A DNA stretch of 64,000 nt from positions 310,001-374,000 of the forward strand of contig NZ_JXZC01000003.1 in NCBI RefSeq assembly GCF_000935355.1, given 5' to 3'. Source of the stretch: Rossellomorea aquimaris (GTDB lineage Bacteria; Bacillota; Bacilli; Bacillales; Bacillaceae_B). The translations under genes were made by a program, and so were the position numbers. Each line of letters starts with the position of its first letter. Position 1 is the stretch's first letter. Of this stretch, positions 34,417 to 41,861 are shown one piece after another. The notes below the pieces were generated by a model. It was not told where the DNA came from. It did not search any database and saw nothing but the letters and a program-made list of their open reading frames with translations.

Positions 34417-34493
34417 GTAGACGACAAGAATTTTTAGGCTAATGTGACCGCGAACCGTGTTCCTGATGGGGACTGACTAATGTTAGTGATGAA

Positions 34494-34540
34494 AAAGGAC
34501 GATTCTCCTGCTTGTTGGAAAAGCAGGAGAATCGTCCTTT
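34494..34540. terminator. Bidirectional terminator between HIT and CsbD genes
   Basis: A 20-bp perfect stem (AAAGGACGATTCTCCTGCTT from 34494 and its complement ending 34540) with A-rich and T-rich flanks. Confidence 0.85.
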
Positions 34541-34597
34541 CATGGTTTATTTGCTGTCAGCCATAAAGAAGCTCTAGTGGAAACCCTCTGATTGCCG

Positions 34598-34780
34598 TTA
34601 CCAATTCTTTTTAAAGGATTCCTTCACATCACCAACCTTTTCTTGCATCTTTCCTTTATCCTTGTCGCGTTCGCCTTCCGCAATTTTAGAATCGTCGTTA
34701 ATAAGTTTACCTAAACCTTTCTTCAAATCTCCCTTTGTCTGCTTTCTCTTTCCTTTTACCTGATCTTCATTTACTCGCAT
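34598..34780 (-). CDS. csbD: CsbD-family general stress protein
   Basis: 60 aa from ATG 34780, 7 bp after GAGG (the frame extends to 34822 without need). Highly charged: EDQVKGKRKQTKGDLKKGLGKL followed by KGKMQEKVGDVKESF, the CsbD repeat pattern. In B. subtilis csbD belongs to the SigB general stress regulon; a SigB-like promoter is visible here too. Molecular function unknown. Confidence 0.85.
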   Translation of the reverse strand: MRVNEDQVKGKRKQTKGDLKKGLGKLINDDSKIAEGERDKDKGKMQEKVGDVKESFKKNW

Positions 34781-34821
34781 TTTCACTACCTCATTTCTAT
34801 AATTTTTTTTCTTATTATTCA

Positions 34822-34847
34822 ATATCCAAATGAGATTTGAAATAAAC
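34822..34847 (-). promoter_or_regulatory. Candidate SigB promoter of csbD
   Basis: On the minus strand GTTTAT (34847-34842), 14 bp, GGATAT (34827-34822), close to the SigB consensus GTTTAA-N12-15-GGGTAT. It lies about 42 bp before the csbD start. Confidence 0.6.
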
Positions 34848-34965
34848 TAAACGGTAGTTAAAAAGTAATAGCAATTTATGCTAATTGAGTAACAAGAAAG
34901 AAATATTTGGCTCCGCCGGTAGTTTATCCAGAATAGGGTATGCTTCTTTTTTAAGAAATTAATGA

Positions 34966-35004
34966 TTGAGTTTAATGGGATGTTTTGGAATAATTGGTAG
35001 TAAG
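34966..35004 (+). promoter_or_regulatory. Recurrent promoter-like element, copy F
   Basis: TTGAGT (34966-34971), 17 bp, AATAAT (34989-34994) within TTGGAATAATTGGTAGTAAG (34985-35004). It precedes an ASCH-gene remnant and the phosphatase at 35202. Confidence 0.55.
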
Positions 35005-35077
35005 TTGATGGGCGGTCTAGTTAAAGAGAAGCATATTATAGATTCTTAAAGTGTTGAATGTTCAAAGGAGAGGAAGA

Positions 35078-35146
35078 ATGAAAGGACTAATCATAAAATC
35101 ACCTTGGATCGAATTGATATTGGAAGGGAGAAAGGACGATTGGTGA
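35078..35146 (+). pseudogene. 5' remnant of an ASCH-domain gene
   Basis: A good ribosome site (AAAGGAGAGG) precedes ATG 35078, which opens MKGLIIKSPWIELILEGRK and then DDW-stop. The first 19 residues match the N-terminal strand and helix of ASCH-domain proteins, which run 110-150 residues. The rest is missing, probably by internal deletion. A second-frame tail (ELEVPLSRFRM) up to 35182 may be its C-terminus. Confidence 0.5.
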
Positions 35147-35201
35147 ACTCGAAGTGCCATTGAGCAGGTTTAGAATGGATACATAAGGGAAGGGTGGGAG
35201 A

Positions 35202-35780
35202 ATGACAACAATCGGATTGATTCGGCATGGAATAACTCATTGGAACTCCTTAGGCAAGGCACAGGGAGTAAGTGATATTCCTTTAAATGAGATTGGCAGA
35301 AAACAAGCATCTGATATTGGAGATAGACTGGGCCAGGAAGAAAAGTGGGATATGGTTATTTCGAGTGACTTATCAAGGGCGATTGAAACCGCAAAGATTA
35401 TTGGAAGTAAAATAAATTTACCCATCAGTCATGTGGATGAAAGGATTCGAGAAATTAACTGTGGCGAAATTGAAGGAACGACAGAGGAAGAGAGAGTGAA
35501 GATATGGGGGAGTAAGTGGCGTGATTTAGAGCTTGGAATGGAAAAATTTGAAGACGTATCTAACAGAGGAATCGATTTTTTGAAGGATACAGTTCATTCA
35601 TATAAAGGAAAACGAATATTGGTCATAAGTCACGGCGCCTTTATCGGGTTAACATTGCAACAATTACTCCCTCAGAAATTCCAGACGACTTATATCCATA
35701 ATACGTCTATTACTATTTTAAATCATGCAGAAGAAAGGTGGGAGTGTAGTTTATATAACTGTACGAAACACTTAAACTGA
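35202..35780 (+). CDS. Histidine phosphatase-family protein
   Basis: 192 aa from ATG 35202. The catalytic LIRHGITHWN (residues 6-15), SDLSRAIETAKII and the second His in VISHGAFIGLTLQQLL show a phosphoglycerate-mutase-type phosphatase (PhoE/CobC-like). Substrate unknown. Starts a run of small metabolic enzymes on the plus strand. Confidence 0.87.
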   Translation: MTTIGLIRHGITHWNSLGKAQGVSDIPLNEIGRKQASDIGDRLGQEEKWDMVISSDLSRAIETAKIIGSKINLPISHVDERIREINCGEIEGTTEEERVKIWGSKWRDLELGMEKFEDVSNRGIDFLKDTVHSYKGKRILVISHGAFIGLTLQQLLPQKFQTTYIHNTSITILNHAEERWECSLYNCTKHLN

Positions 35781-35853
35781 TCTTTGATGATTAATAATGA
35801 GAGAAATGTGGATTGTCGGGACGATTCTTGTTTAGGAAGATTAGGAGGTATGT

Positions 35854-36525
35854 ATGATGAACTTATTTCTTTCTGGAGGAGGAGATAAGGAACAGTCAGA
35901 AATGATCGATAAGGAATTTGTTAAAGTACTGGATCTTACTAAGCCGATGCTGTATATCCCAATTGCGATGCAGGGGGAAATTCCTTATGAAAATTGTTAC
36001 AAATGGATACATAGTGTGTTTAATCCTCTAGGCATAAATGAAATAGAAATGTGGACTGATTTGGAGGCCAAGTCTTTAGAGGATTTAAGTACTTTCTCCT
36101 CCATCTACATCGGCGGGGGAAATACGTTCAATCTGCTAAACGACTTACGGGAGACAGGTTTTGATAAGATTCTAAAAGAGTATGTAGACAACAATGGAAT
36201 TGTATATGGCGGGAGTGCCGGGGCCATTGTTTTGGGGAGGGATATTTTAACATCCTCGCATATGGACCCGAATCATACGGATTTAAAGACCTTTGAAGGC
36301 TTGAGTTGCTTTGGTGGCTATTCAATATGGTGTCACTATGAAAATAGCAGCGATGATTCAATTAAAGAATATGTGAAGAAATATGGGTATTCTGTCATCG
36401 CGCTCCCGGAAGAAACGGGTGTTTTTTTTCATGACGGAATAGTGAGAGTCGCAGGCTCATCTCCTGCTACTATTTTTAGGGAAGGCGATATAAAAGTCGT
36501 CAATCCCGATGAGATCGTTAAATAG
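35854..36525 (+). CDS. Peptidase E-like (S51) protein
   Basis: 223 aa from ATG 35854 (a second ATG follows at 35857) after AGGAGG. The S51 catalytic elements are IYIGGGNTFNLLNDLRETG and the nucleophile in YGGSAGAIVLG (Ser near residue 117). Family enzymes cleave aspartyl dipeptides or cyanophycin products. Similar to Bacillus peptidase E homologues. Confidence 0.82.
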   Translation: MMNLFLSGGGDKEQSEMIDKEFVKVLDLTKPMLYIPIAMQGEIPYENCYKWIHSVFNPLGINEIEMWTDLEAKSLEDLSTFSSIYIGGGNTFNLLNDLRETGFDKILKEYVDNNGIVYGGSAGAIVLGRDILTSSHMDPNHTDLKTFEGLSCFGGYSIWCHYENSSDDSIKEYVKKYGYSVIALPEETGVFFHDGIVRVAGSSPATIFREGDIKVVNPDEIVK

Positions 36526-36560
36526 ATCAACAGAAATACAATGAAGAGAGGCATTCCTGA

Positions 36561-37145
36561 ATGAGCAAAAATCCACATGAAATGAAAATTGTGATCGGAG
36601 CAGGAGAATACGTCAACAATCCCGGCTGGATCCACACACAGGAAGAGGAAGTAGACTTATTGGACGAACGTACTTGGGAAAACAGGTTCGATGAATGTTC
36701 AATCGATGCTATTTTGGCTGAACACGTCTGGGAACACCTTACGTACGAAGAAGGAATAGAGGCGGCTGAAATATGCAGGAAATACCTGAAGCCTTCCGGG
36801 TATATTCGATGCGCTGTTCCGGACGGCTATTTCCCCGATGAAACGTATCAAAGCATTGTCCAGGTTGGAGGCCCTGGTCCAATAGATCACCCGGCTGCGA
36901 GTCATAAGATCGTTTACAATTATCAAACGTTGACGGACATGTTTGAATGTGCCGGGTTTACAGTGACCTTACTGGAGCATTTTGATGAAGAAGGAAACTT
37001 TCATCAAAACCATTGGGACGAAGCTGACGGGGTAATTTTTCGCTCCAAGAAGTTCGACCCTAGAAACCAGGGGGACAAACTTGCTTTTCCTTCCTTGATT
37101 GTTGATGCTTTTAAAACAGTCGTGAATCACGGAGAAAAACGATGA
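36561..37145 (+). CDS. Methyltransferase-fold protein
   Basis: 194 aa from ATG 36561. The fold is a reduced class I methyltransferase: KIVIGAGEYVNNPGWIHT replaces motif I, then DAILAEHVWEHLTYEEGIEAAEICRKYLKPSGYIRCAVPDGY as motifs IV-VI. The early glycine-rich SAM loop is short, as in the DUF/WaaG-neighbour type. Its stop overlaps the start of the next gene by 4 bp (translational coupling). Confidence 0.75.
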   Translation: MSKNPHEMKIVIGAGEYVNNPGWIHTQEEEVDLLDERTWENRFDECSIDAILAEHVWEHLTYEEGIEAAEICRKYLKPSGYIRCAVPDGYFPDETYQSIVQVGGPGPIDHPAASHKIVYNYQTLTDMFECAGFTVTLLEHFDEEGNFHQNHWDEADGVIFRSKKFDPRNQGDKLAFPSLIVDAFKTVVNHGEKR

Positions 37146-37708
37146 ACACATTCATATATATGGTCAGGCACGGAGATTCACCTAAGGAAGGCAATGAAAG
37201 AACAAGAGGTTTAACTCAAAAAGGTTTACTGGATGCCGAACGGATATCGGCCATTTTGAAAGAGGAAGAAATCGATGCTGTGATATCAAGTCCCTACCTG
37301 CGCTCCATGTTAACTGTTGAAAAGGCTGGTCACCAAATAGGACAGGAAGTGACAGTGGTTGAAGATTTAAAAGAGAGAATCTTTTCTGCCCGAGACGACC
37401 GGATTTCTGATCAGGAATTAGTTCCACTGTTGGAGAAGTCCTTTTCAGAACCGGACTTCGCTTTAAAGGGTGGAGAGTCAAATGCCGAATGTCAAGAAAG
37501 AGCCATAAACGCACTAAAAGAATTATTAAATGCCTATAGAGGAAAGAAAGTGGTGGTAGGTACCCACGGAGCGATTATGACGTTGATGATGGGATACTAC
37601 GATAGCCGATTTGGTTTGGAATTCTTACATCGTACATCTAAACCTGATATGTATAGAATGGAATTCAAAGGTCAGGAATTCGTGGGTGTTCAAAGACTAT
37701 GGGAGTGA
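37142..37708 (+). CDS. Histidine phosphatase-family protein
   Basis: 188 aa from ATG 37142. Catalytic MVRHGDSPKEGNERTRGLT (residues 7-25), SSPYLRSMLTVEKAG and VVGTHGAIMTLMMGYY are intact. Together with the coupled methyltransferase gene, and the deaminase and uridine kinase downstream, it may act on nucleotides, but this is inference from neighbours. Confidence 0.87.
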   Translation: MNTFIYMVRHGDSPKEGNERTRGLTQKGLLDAERISAILKEEEIDAVISSPYLRSMLTVEKAGHQIGQEVTVVEDLKERIFSARDDRISDQELVPLLEKSFSEPDFALKGGESNAECQERAINALKELLNAYRGKKVVVGTHGAIMTLMMGYYDSRFGLEFLHRTSKPDMYRMEFKGQEFVGVQRLWE

Positions 37709-37767
37709 TTAACCGGAAATCCATTTCACCGAACTATTAAAATGAACAACCAAGGGGGACAATTGTC

Positions 37768-38211
37768 ATGTTAAAAGTTAGACCGTTAGATGAGAGAGAT
37801 TATGAATTAATCAGGGAAGCGGAAAAGGTCATCGAAAAGAATTATCGATACGGGCGACATCACATTGGTTCCGCTGTCAGGTCGGTATCCGGACAGGTTT
37901 ATTCAGCTGTGCACGTAGAAGCGAACGTTGGAAGGATCACGGTATGCGGGGAAGCGATGGCCATCGGGAAGTCGATTTCTGAAGGAGACCACGAATTTGA
38001 AACGATTGTGGCAGTGGCTCATCCCCATCCACACGAAGATATAGAGAAATGTTGGGTCGTCGCCCCGTGTGGAATGTGCCGGGAGTTAATAAGTGATTAT
38101 GGAGAAAATACTGATGTCATCATTTCTTACAATGGAGAACTGGTTAAGTGCCGTGTGTTGGAACTGTTGCCGGAAAAGTATAGTAGTGATGTTGAAGAAA
38201 ATAAGGAATGA
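37768..38211 (+). CDS. Cytidine deaminase-like / blasticidin deaminase-like protein
   Basis: 147 aa from ATG 37768 after AAGGGGGA. Zinc motif CGEAMAIG (Cys ligand and catalytic Glu, near residue 52) and PCGMCRELI (two Cys, near 92), the three-Cys pattern of tetrameric CDA and blasticidin-S deaminases. Substrate may be a cytosine nucleoside or analogue. 12 bp before the uridine-kinase-like gene. Confidence 0.82.
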   Translation: MLKVRPLDERDYELIREAEKVIEKNYRYGRHHIGSAVRSVSGQVYSAVHVEANVGRITVCGEAMAIGKSISEGDHEFETIVAVAHPHPHEDIEKCWVVAPCGMCRELISDYGENTDVIISYNGELVKCRVLELLPEKYSSDVEENKE

Positions 38212-38223
38212 CTAGGTAGGGAG

Positions 38224-38844
38224 ATGTCTATCTTTCAAGTAAAGGAAACGCTGTTAACCAGATATCAAAAAGATTTCAAGGAAAATCGGCGCTTCATTGT
38301 GGGGATCGATGGATTAGGAGGAGCAGGTAAGTCCACGATTGCAAATGAGCTTCGACATGCATTAGAGCTGGAGGGTTTTGAGGCTCACATCTTTCACCTT
38401 GATGATCACATTGTTGAGACCCATAAACGATATGGGACCGGGAATGAAGAATGGTATGAATATTATTTCCTCCAATGGGATATTGGAATGATCGAAAGAG
38501 AGTTGTTTGAAAAGCTGCATGCTAGCAGCTCTATTACTCTGCCATTCTATCATCCTCCAACCGATACCATCAGAATGAAACCAATCCATCCGGCGCCGTC
38601 TGCTGTCATTCTGATCGAAGGTGTTTTCTTACAAAGGAAAGAGTGGCGCCGATATGTTGATTTTATGATCTATATGGATTGTTCACATGAAGTAAGAGCT
38701 GAAAGAGTTTTGAATCGTGACCTATATCTTGGTGATGATCAAGCAAGGCTTGATAAGTATAAAAGAAGATACTGGTTAGCCGAAGATCACTACATTGAGC
38801 ATGTAAATCCGAAAGAGAGCGCTGATTATATACACAGAAGTTAA
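38224..38844 (+). CDS. Uridine kinase-like P-loop kinase
   Basis: 206 aa from ATG 38224 after GGGAG. Walker A GIDGLGGAGKSTIA (residues 27-40), a DDH motif in FHLDDHIVETHKRYG, and a lid region (RVLNRDLYLGDD). It resembles uridine/phosphoribulokinase-type enzymes. With the upstream deaminase it suggests cytidine salvage via uridine. Confidence 0.85.
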   Translation: MSIFQVKETLLTRYQKDFKENRRFIVGIDGLGGAGKSTIANELRHALELEGFEAHIFHLDDHIVETHKRYGTGNEEWYEYYFLQWDIGMIERELFEKLHASSSITLPFYHPPTDTIRMKPIHPAPSAVILIEGVFLQRKEWRRYVDFMIYMDCSHEVRAERVLNRDLYLGDDQARLDKYKRRYWLAEDHYIEHVNPKESADYIHRS

Positions 38845-38917
38845 TAATCGTTTTGATCGTTTGTCCCATCCGGGACTAATGAATAAGACAGTGAATGTAA
38901 AAGGGGGATGAAAGAAA

Positions 38918-39625
38918 ATGGCGACTTGGATGGTACATTTCAGAATTGCAGAGAATTTGCTGAATAGGGGCTTACTGGTATCTGAAAAAGAGTTTGTAGT
39001 AGGTAATATCGGACCTGATTGTGGATTGCCTGATGAAGTCACGGGAGAATTTTTTCCTGACAAAAGAGTAACCCATTTTAAACTGGATGGGGGAATCAAT
39101 CCAGACCTGTTTCTGGATCAGTACATAATGAAAGATAGAATCGATTTTGCCAGCCCACGCTTCTCATTTTATTTAGGGTATTATCTTCACCTCGTAACCG
39201 ATGTGGAATGGAGCCATCTACATCGGCAAAAAAAGAAAGAGCCCAATTATCAAGACATACTCGGAACACCTGAATACACCAGAAAGATAAAAAGCGATTG
39301 GTATGGTTCTGATTTTGTGTATGTAAATGAGAATAAGGATACGATTTTTCAACATGTATTTCAACATATTAAGAGTTTCCCGGATTATCTGGACATTTTT
39401 CCTGAAGGACAGATTTCAAAACAGATTAAACGGATTACTGATTTTTATTTAGGCGATTCCTATGCTTTCGCTTTGGATCCTACATATAGATTTGACTACT
39501 TAACCCCCGATGAAATTTCTCACTTTGTTGACAAGACGACCGAGAAGTTAGTAGCCCATCTACAAGCAATTTTTGATGAGGAGACTTTATGGGATAAGCG
39601 ACAATTATCAGTGAGTGAAGGATGA
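38918..39625 (+). CDS. Zinc-dependent phospholipase C-like protein
   Basis: 235 aa from ATG 38918 after AAAAGGGGG. The N-terminus ATWMVHFRIAENLL and FVVGNIGPDCG, plus YLGYYLHLVTDVEWSHLH, carry the His/Asp ligands of the zinc-dependent PLC / S1-P1 nuclease fold. No signal peptide, so it is probably cytoplasmic and its substrate is unknown. Confidence 0.75.
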   Translation: MATWMVHFRIAENLLNRGLLVSEKEFVVGNIGPDCGLPDEVTGEFFPDKRVTHFKLDGGINPDLFLDQYIMKDRIDFASPRFSFYLGYYLHLVTDVEWSHLHRQKKKEPNYQDILGTPEYTRKIKSDWYGSDFVYVNENKDTIFQHVFQHIKSFPDYLDIFPEGQISKQIKRITDFYLGDSYAFALDPTYRFDYLTPDEISHFVDKTTEKLVAHLQAIFDEETLWDKRQLSVSEG

Positions 39626-39692
39626 GAGTGTTTGCAATAATTGCAATCGAGGTGGGGAACTAAAGCTATACCTGTGTAAGGGGGACGTACAT

Positions 39693-39917
39693 ATGAGATT
39701 TCTCTGGGCGAGCTTGAACCTTTTACTGCCTGTGCTGGTATTATTTTTGGCGTTTGCCACCTGGATAGGATACATTGCTGAAAATATCCGGGTGTCTTAT
39801 CACTATAAGTGGGGAGCCCTCCTTCTTTTCTTAGTCGGTTACGGCTTACAGTTTTATAAGAAAACAATCGGCTTAGTCATCGTAGGTTTGAGCCTAGTCA
39901 TTTGGTTTTTATTGTAG
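39693..39917 (+). CDS. Small membrane protein
   Basis: 74 aa from ATG 39693, 8 bp after GGGGGA; the frame extends to 39615 but that part overlaps the previous gene. Three hydrophobic helices (LNLLLPVLVLFLAFATWIG; WGALLLFLVGYGLQF; IGLVIVGLSLVIWFLL). Function unknown. Confidence 0.65.
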   Translation: MRFLWASLNLLLPVLVLFLAFATWIGYIAENIRVSYHYKWGALLLFLVGYGLQFYKKTIGLVIVGLSLVIWFLL

Positions 39918-39956
39918 TGGGGATTTTATTGAAAAAGTAGATTAAGAGGTGTTTAG

Positions 39957-40511
39957 TTGAACGTTTTTGCGACTAGTTCAGAGACTGAAAGATTGATTAT
40001 ACGACCATTGAAGGTTGCTGATTATCATAACTGGCTTGCGGAATTCGAAAGCAGATCTGCTTCCTCCAGCAGGCACGATGAAGGAAAGATCGATATGAGC
40101 GAATGCACGGAAGAATGGTTCGATCAATTGGTGAAGAAACACCAAGAACTGGCCAGTAACGATATTGCTCACGTTTTCGGGATTTTCAGAAAAGCAGATC
40201 ATAAGCACCTGGGAATGGTGGACTTTTCAACATTATCAAGGAATGATTTTCAATGGGGCAGGATAGGTTACACCATACATAATCAGCATTGGAAGAAAGG
40301 GTACGGCAAAGAGGCAGTGAAAGCTGCATTGAATATGGCTTTTAATGATCTGAATTTCCACCGTATCGAAGCTCATATCAACCTTGATAACATACCCTCC
40401 ATCAAGCTGGCTGAAAGTACCGGAATGAAGTTTGAGTGTATGAGGAAAGGGTTTATCTATGAGTTTGGTGAGTGGACGGATCATCTGATCTATTATCTTA
40501 ATTCAAAATAA
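39957..40511 (+). CDS. GNAT N-acetyltransferase, RimJ/RimL type
   Basis: 184 aa from TTG 39957, 6 bp after AAGAGGTG. The SETERLIIRPLKVADY start, IGYTIHNQHWKKGYGKEAVKAALNMAF (acetyl-CoA loop) and NLDNIPSIKLAESTGMKFE are typical of ribosomal-protein-type acetyltransferases. Substrate unknown. Confidence 0.87.
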   Translation: MNVFATSSETERLIIRPLKVADYHNWLAEFESRSASSSRHDEGKIDMSECTEEWFDQLVKKHQELASNDIAHVFGIFRKADHKHLGMVDFSTLSRNDFQWGRIGYTIHNQHWKKGYGKEAVKAALNMAFNDLNFHRIEAHINLDNIPSIKLAESTGMKFECMRKGFIYEFGEWTDHLIYYLNSK

Positions 40512-40520
40512 TGGATGTGG

Positions 40521-40568
40521 AGCGCGGTGGTGTACCGCTTCGGATCGAAGAGAACCGGCACCGCGCTT
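40521..40568 (+). terminator. Terminator of the RimL-like gene
   Basis: AGCGCGGTG (40521-40529) pairs with CACCGCGCT (40559-40567), with additional inner pairing. Confidence 0.7.
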
Positions 40569-40675
40569 CTTAGAGGGGAAAAATCGAACAATATCATTTT
40601 GCAGGCTTATGTTGAAGCAATGTTATTTTAAGAGCATTTTAGTGTTTTTTATGCCCTGTATTTCGAACAGAAAAA

Positions 40676-40695
40676 AGGCTGTCCCGGGACAGCCT
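40676..40695 (-). terminator. Terminator of the minus-strand GNAT gene
   Basis: AGGCTGTCCCGGGACAGCCT is a perfect 20-bp palindrome, followed on the minus strand by T6. Confidence 0.85.
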
Positions 40696-40699
40696 GACT

Positions 40700-41233
40700 T
40701 TATTCCGAAAAAGCTTCCGAATAATGAACGACACCTTCTATATGTTCAAGAGAACGTTCCGTTAATTCAATGGCCATAAATACTTCATCCGGTACTTCAA
40801 ACGGAGGCTTGATATTCCATAATGCCGCTCGCTTAAAGCCAAACTTCGGATAATAGTCTTTATGCCCTAACACAATCACGGAATGATAACCGATTTCCTT
40901 AGCCTTTTCAAGGGCTGCATGAATTAATTGGCTACCGATTCCTTTATTTTGATAGTGGGGAGCTACAGACACGGGAGCAAGTGCCAAGGAGTCTGCAACT
41001 TTATCGTGGTCTACGATCGTGATTTTAGATAAAAGGATGTGACCGACCAGTTCATTGCGATGATTGATGGCAACCAATGAAAGCTCGGGAATAAAGGCAT
41101 CTGATTTTCTGATGTTTCTTACAAGCAGATGCTCTTTTTTATTGCTATATTCCTCATGTAAAAATGCTTGCTTCGTCATTTCTTCTGTCTTGCCATATTC
41201 TTCAGGGCGTTCTTGTCTGATGAAGATATCCAT
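40700..41233 (-). CDS. GNAT N-acetyltransferase, YhbS-like
   Basis: 177 aa from ATG 41233. Begins IRQERPEEYGKTEEMTKQAF. The core ALAPVSVAPHYQNKGIGSQLIHAAL (residues 93-117) and VIVLGHKDYYPKFGFKRA show the YhbS branch of GNATs. Substrate unknown. Its upstream region carries the 25-bp-phased palindromes. Confidence 0.87.
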   Translation of the reverse strand: MDIFIRQERPEEYGKTEEMTKQAFLHEEYSNKKEHLLVRNIRKSDAFIPELSLVAINHRNELVGHILLSKITIVDHDKVADSLALAPVSVAPHYQNKGIGSQLIHAALEKAKEIGYHSVIVLGHKDYYPKFGFKRAALWNIKPPFEVPDEVFMAIELTERSLEHIEGVVHYSEAFSE

Positions 41234-41297
41234 TCATAGTCTCCTATTCTATCATTCGATTTATCGGGTTGAGTATTGCTATAAATGGTAAACTCGA

Positions 41298-41390
41298 TTT
41301 GTACCTGGTACCAACAGCCAAAATTGTACCAGGCACAAACCATCATATTTGTACCTGGTACAATGAACCTCAAATGTACCAGGTACAAAT
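41298..41390. repeat. Four palindromes phased at exactly 25 bp
   Basis: GTACC begins at 41301, 41326, 41351 and 41376. Each unit is about TTGTACC-N-GGTACAA (one has GGCAC). The central base alternates T, A, T, A, so units alternate in orientation; the spacers differ. It lies 65 bp upstream of the minus-strand GNAT start. Confidence 0.75.
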
Positions 41391-41516
41391 TATATATACT
41401 ATTTTGCTATGTCCTTATTTTATTAAGTGGGGAAATCCGGGTCAAGGATTGCTTGTCCGGGACTGGAAAGAATTATATAATAAAAAAGGATCTTAAACAT
41501 AAAGGAGGGAAAATTC

Positions 41517-41627
41517 ATGCATTCGTTCACTTTAGACATCAAAGCTGAGAAAAAATATCTTGTCTTCATGATGTCTATTTTTGGAATTTCAGCCATCCGA
41601 GGGACAAGTCTGTCCTTTTTCAGCTAA
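41517..41627 (+). CDS. Short frame, possible truncated gene
   Basis: 36 codons from ATG 41517 after a strong AAAGGAGGG, reading MHSFTLDIKAEKKYLVFMMS and ending at TAA 41625. The last codons are formed by a GGACAAGTCTGTCC hairpin (41602-41615). This suggests the original gene was cut by insertion of that repeat, leaving its ribosome site and start. Real expression is possible; function unknown. Confidence 0.4.
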   Translation: MHSFTLDIKAEKKYLVFMMSIFGISAIRGTSLSFFS

Positions 41628-41673
41628 AATTTCAATCATGTGAACGTACGTATGATTTCCTGAAAATAGCGAA

Positions 41674-41706
41674 AGCCACAGGGAATGATTCCCTGTGGCT
41701 TTTTTG
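41674..41706 (+). terminator. Strong terminator
   Basis: AGCCACAGGGAA (41674-41685) pairs with TTCCCTGTGGCT (41689-41700), followed by T's. Confidence 0.85.
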
Positions 41707-41709
41707 ATC

Positions 41710-41826
41710 TAGCTGCGGTGGCTAGAGGCTCGAGGTCATAAGCTAAACATGCCAAAAAGGCAAAAAACGCCTTTCCGGCATGTCCATCTTATGCTTGTCG
41801 CCTCTGGGCAAGCCGCCTCCGCTTTT
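41710..41826. repeat. 117-bp imperfect hairpin repeat (Bacillus dispersed type)
   Basis: The left arm AGCTGCGGTGGCTAGAGGC (from 41711) and the right arm GCCTCTGGGCAAGCCGCC (41801 on), with inner CATAAG / CTTATG and ACATGCC / GGCATGT pairs, form a long hairpin with a GCCAAAAAGG centre. I recognise the CTTATGCTTGTCGCCTC motif as a common Bacillaceae intergenic repeat. No gene inside. Confidence 0.65.
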
Positions 41827-41861
41827 CTAGTAACTTTGTGTTTAAGAGAGGACGAAATAAA

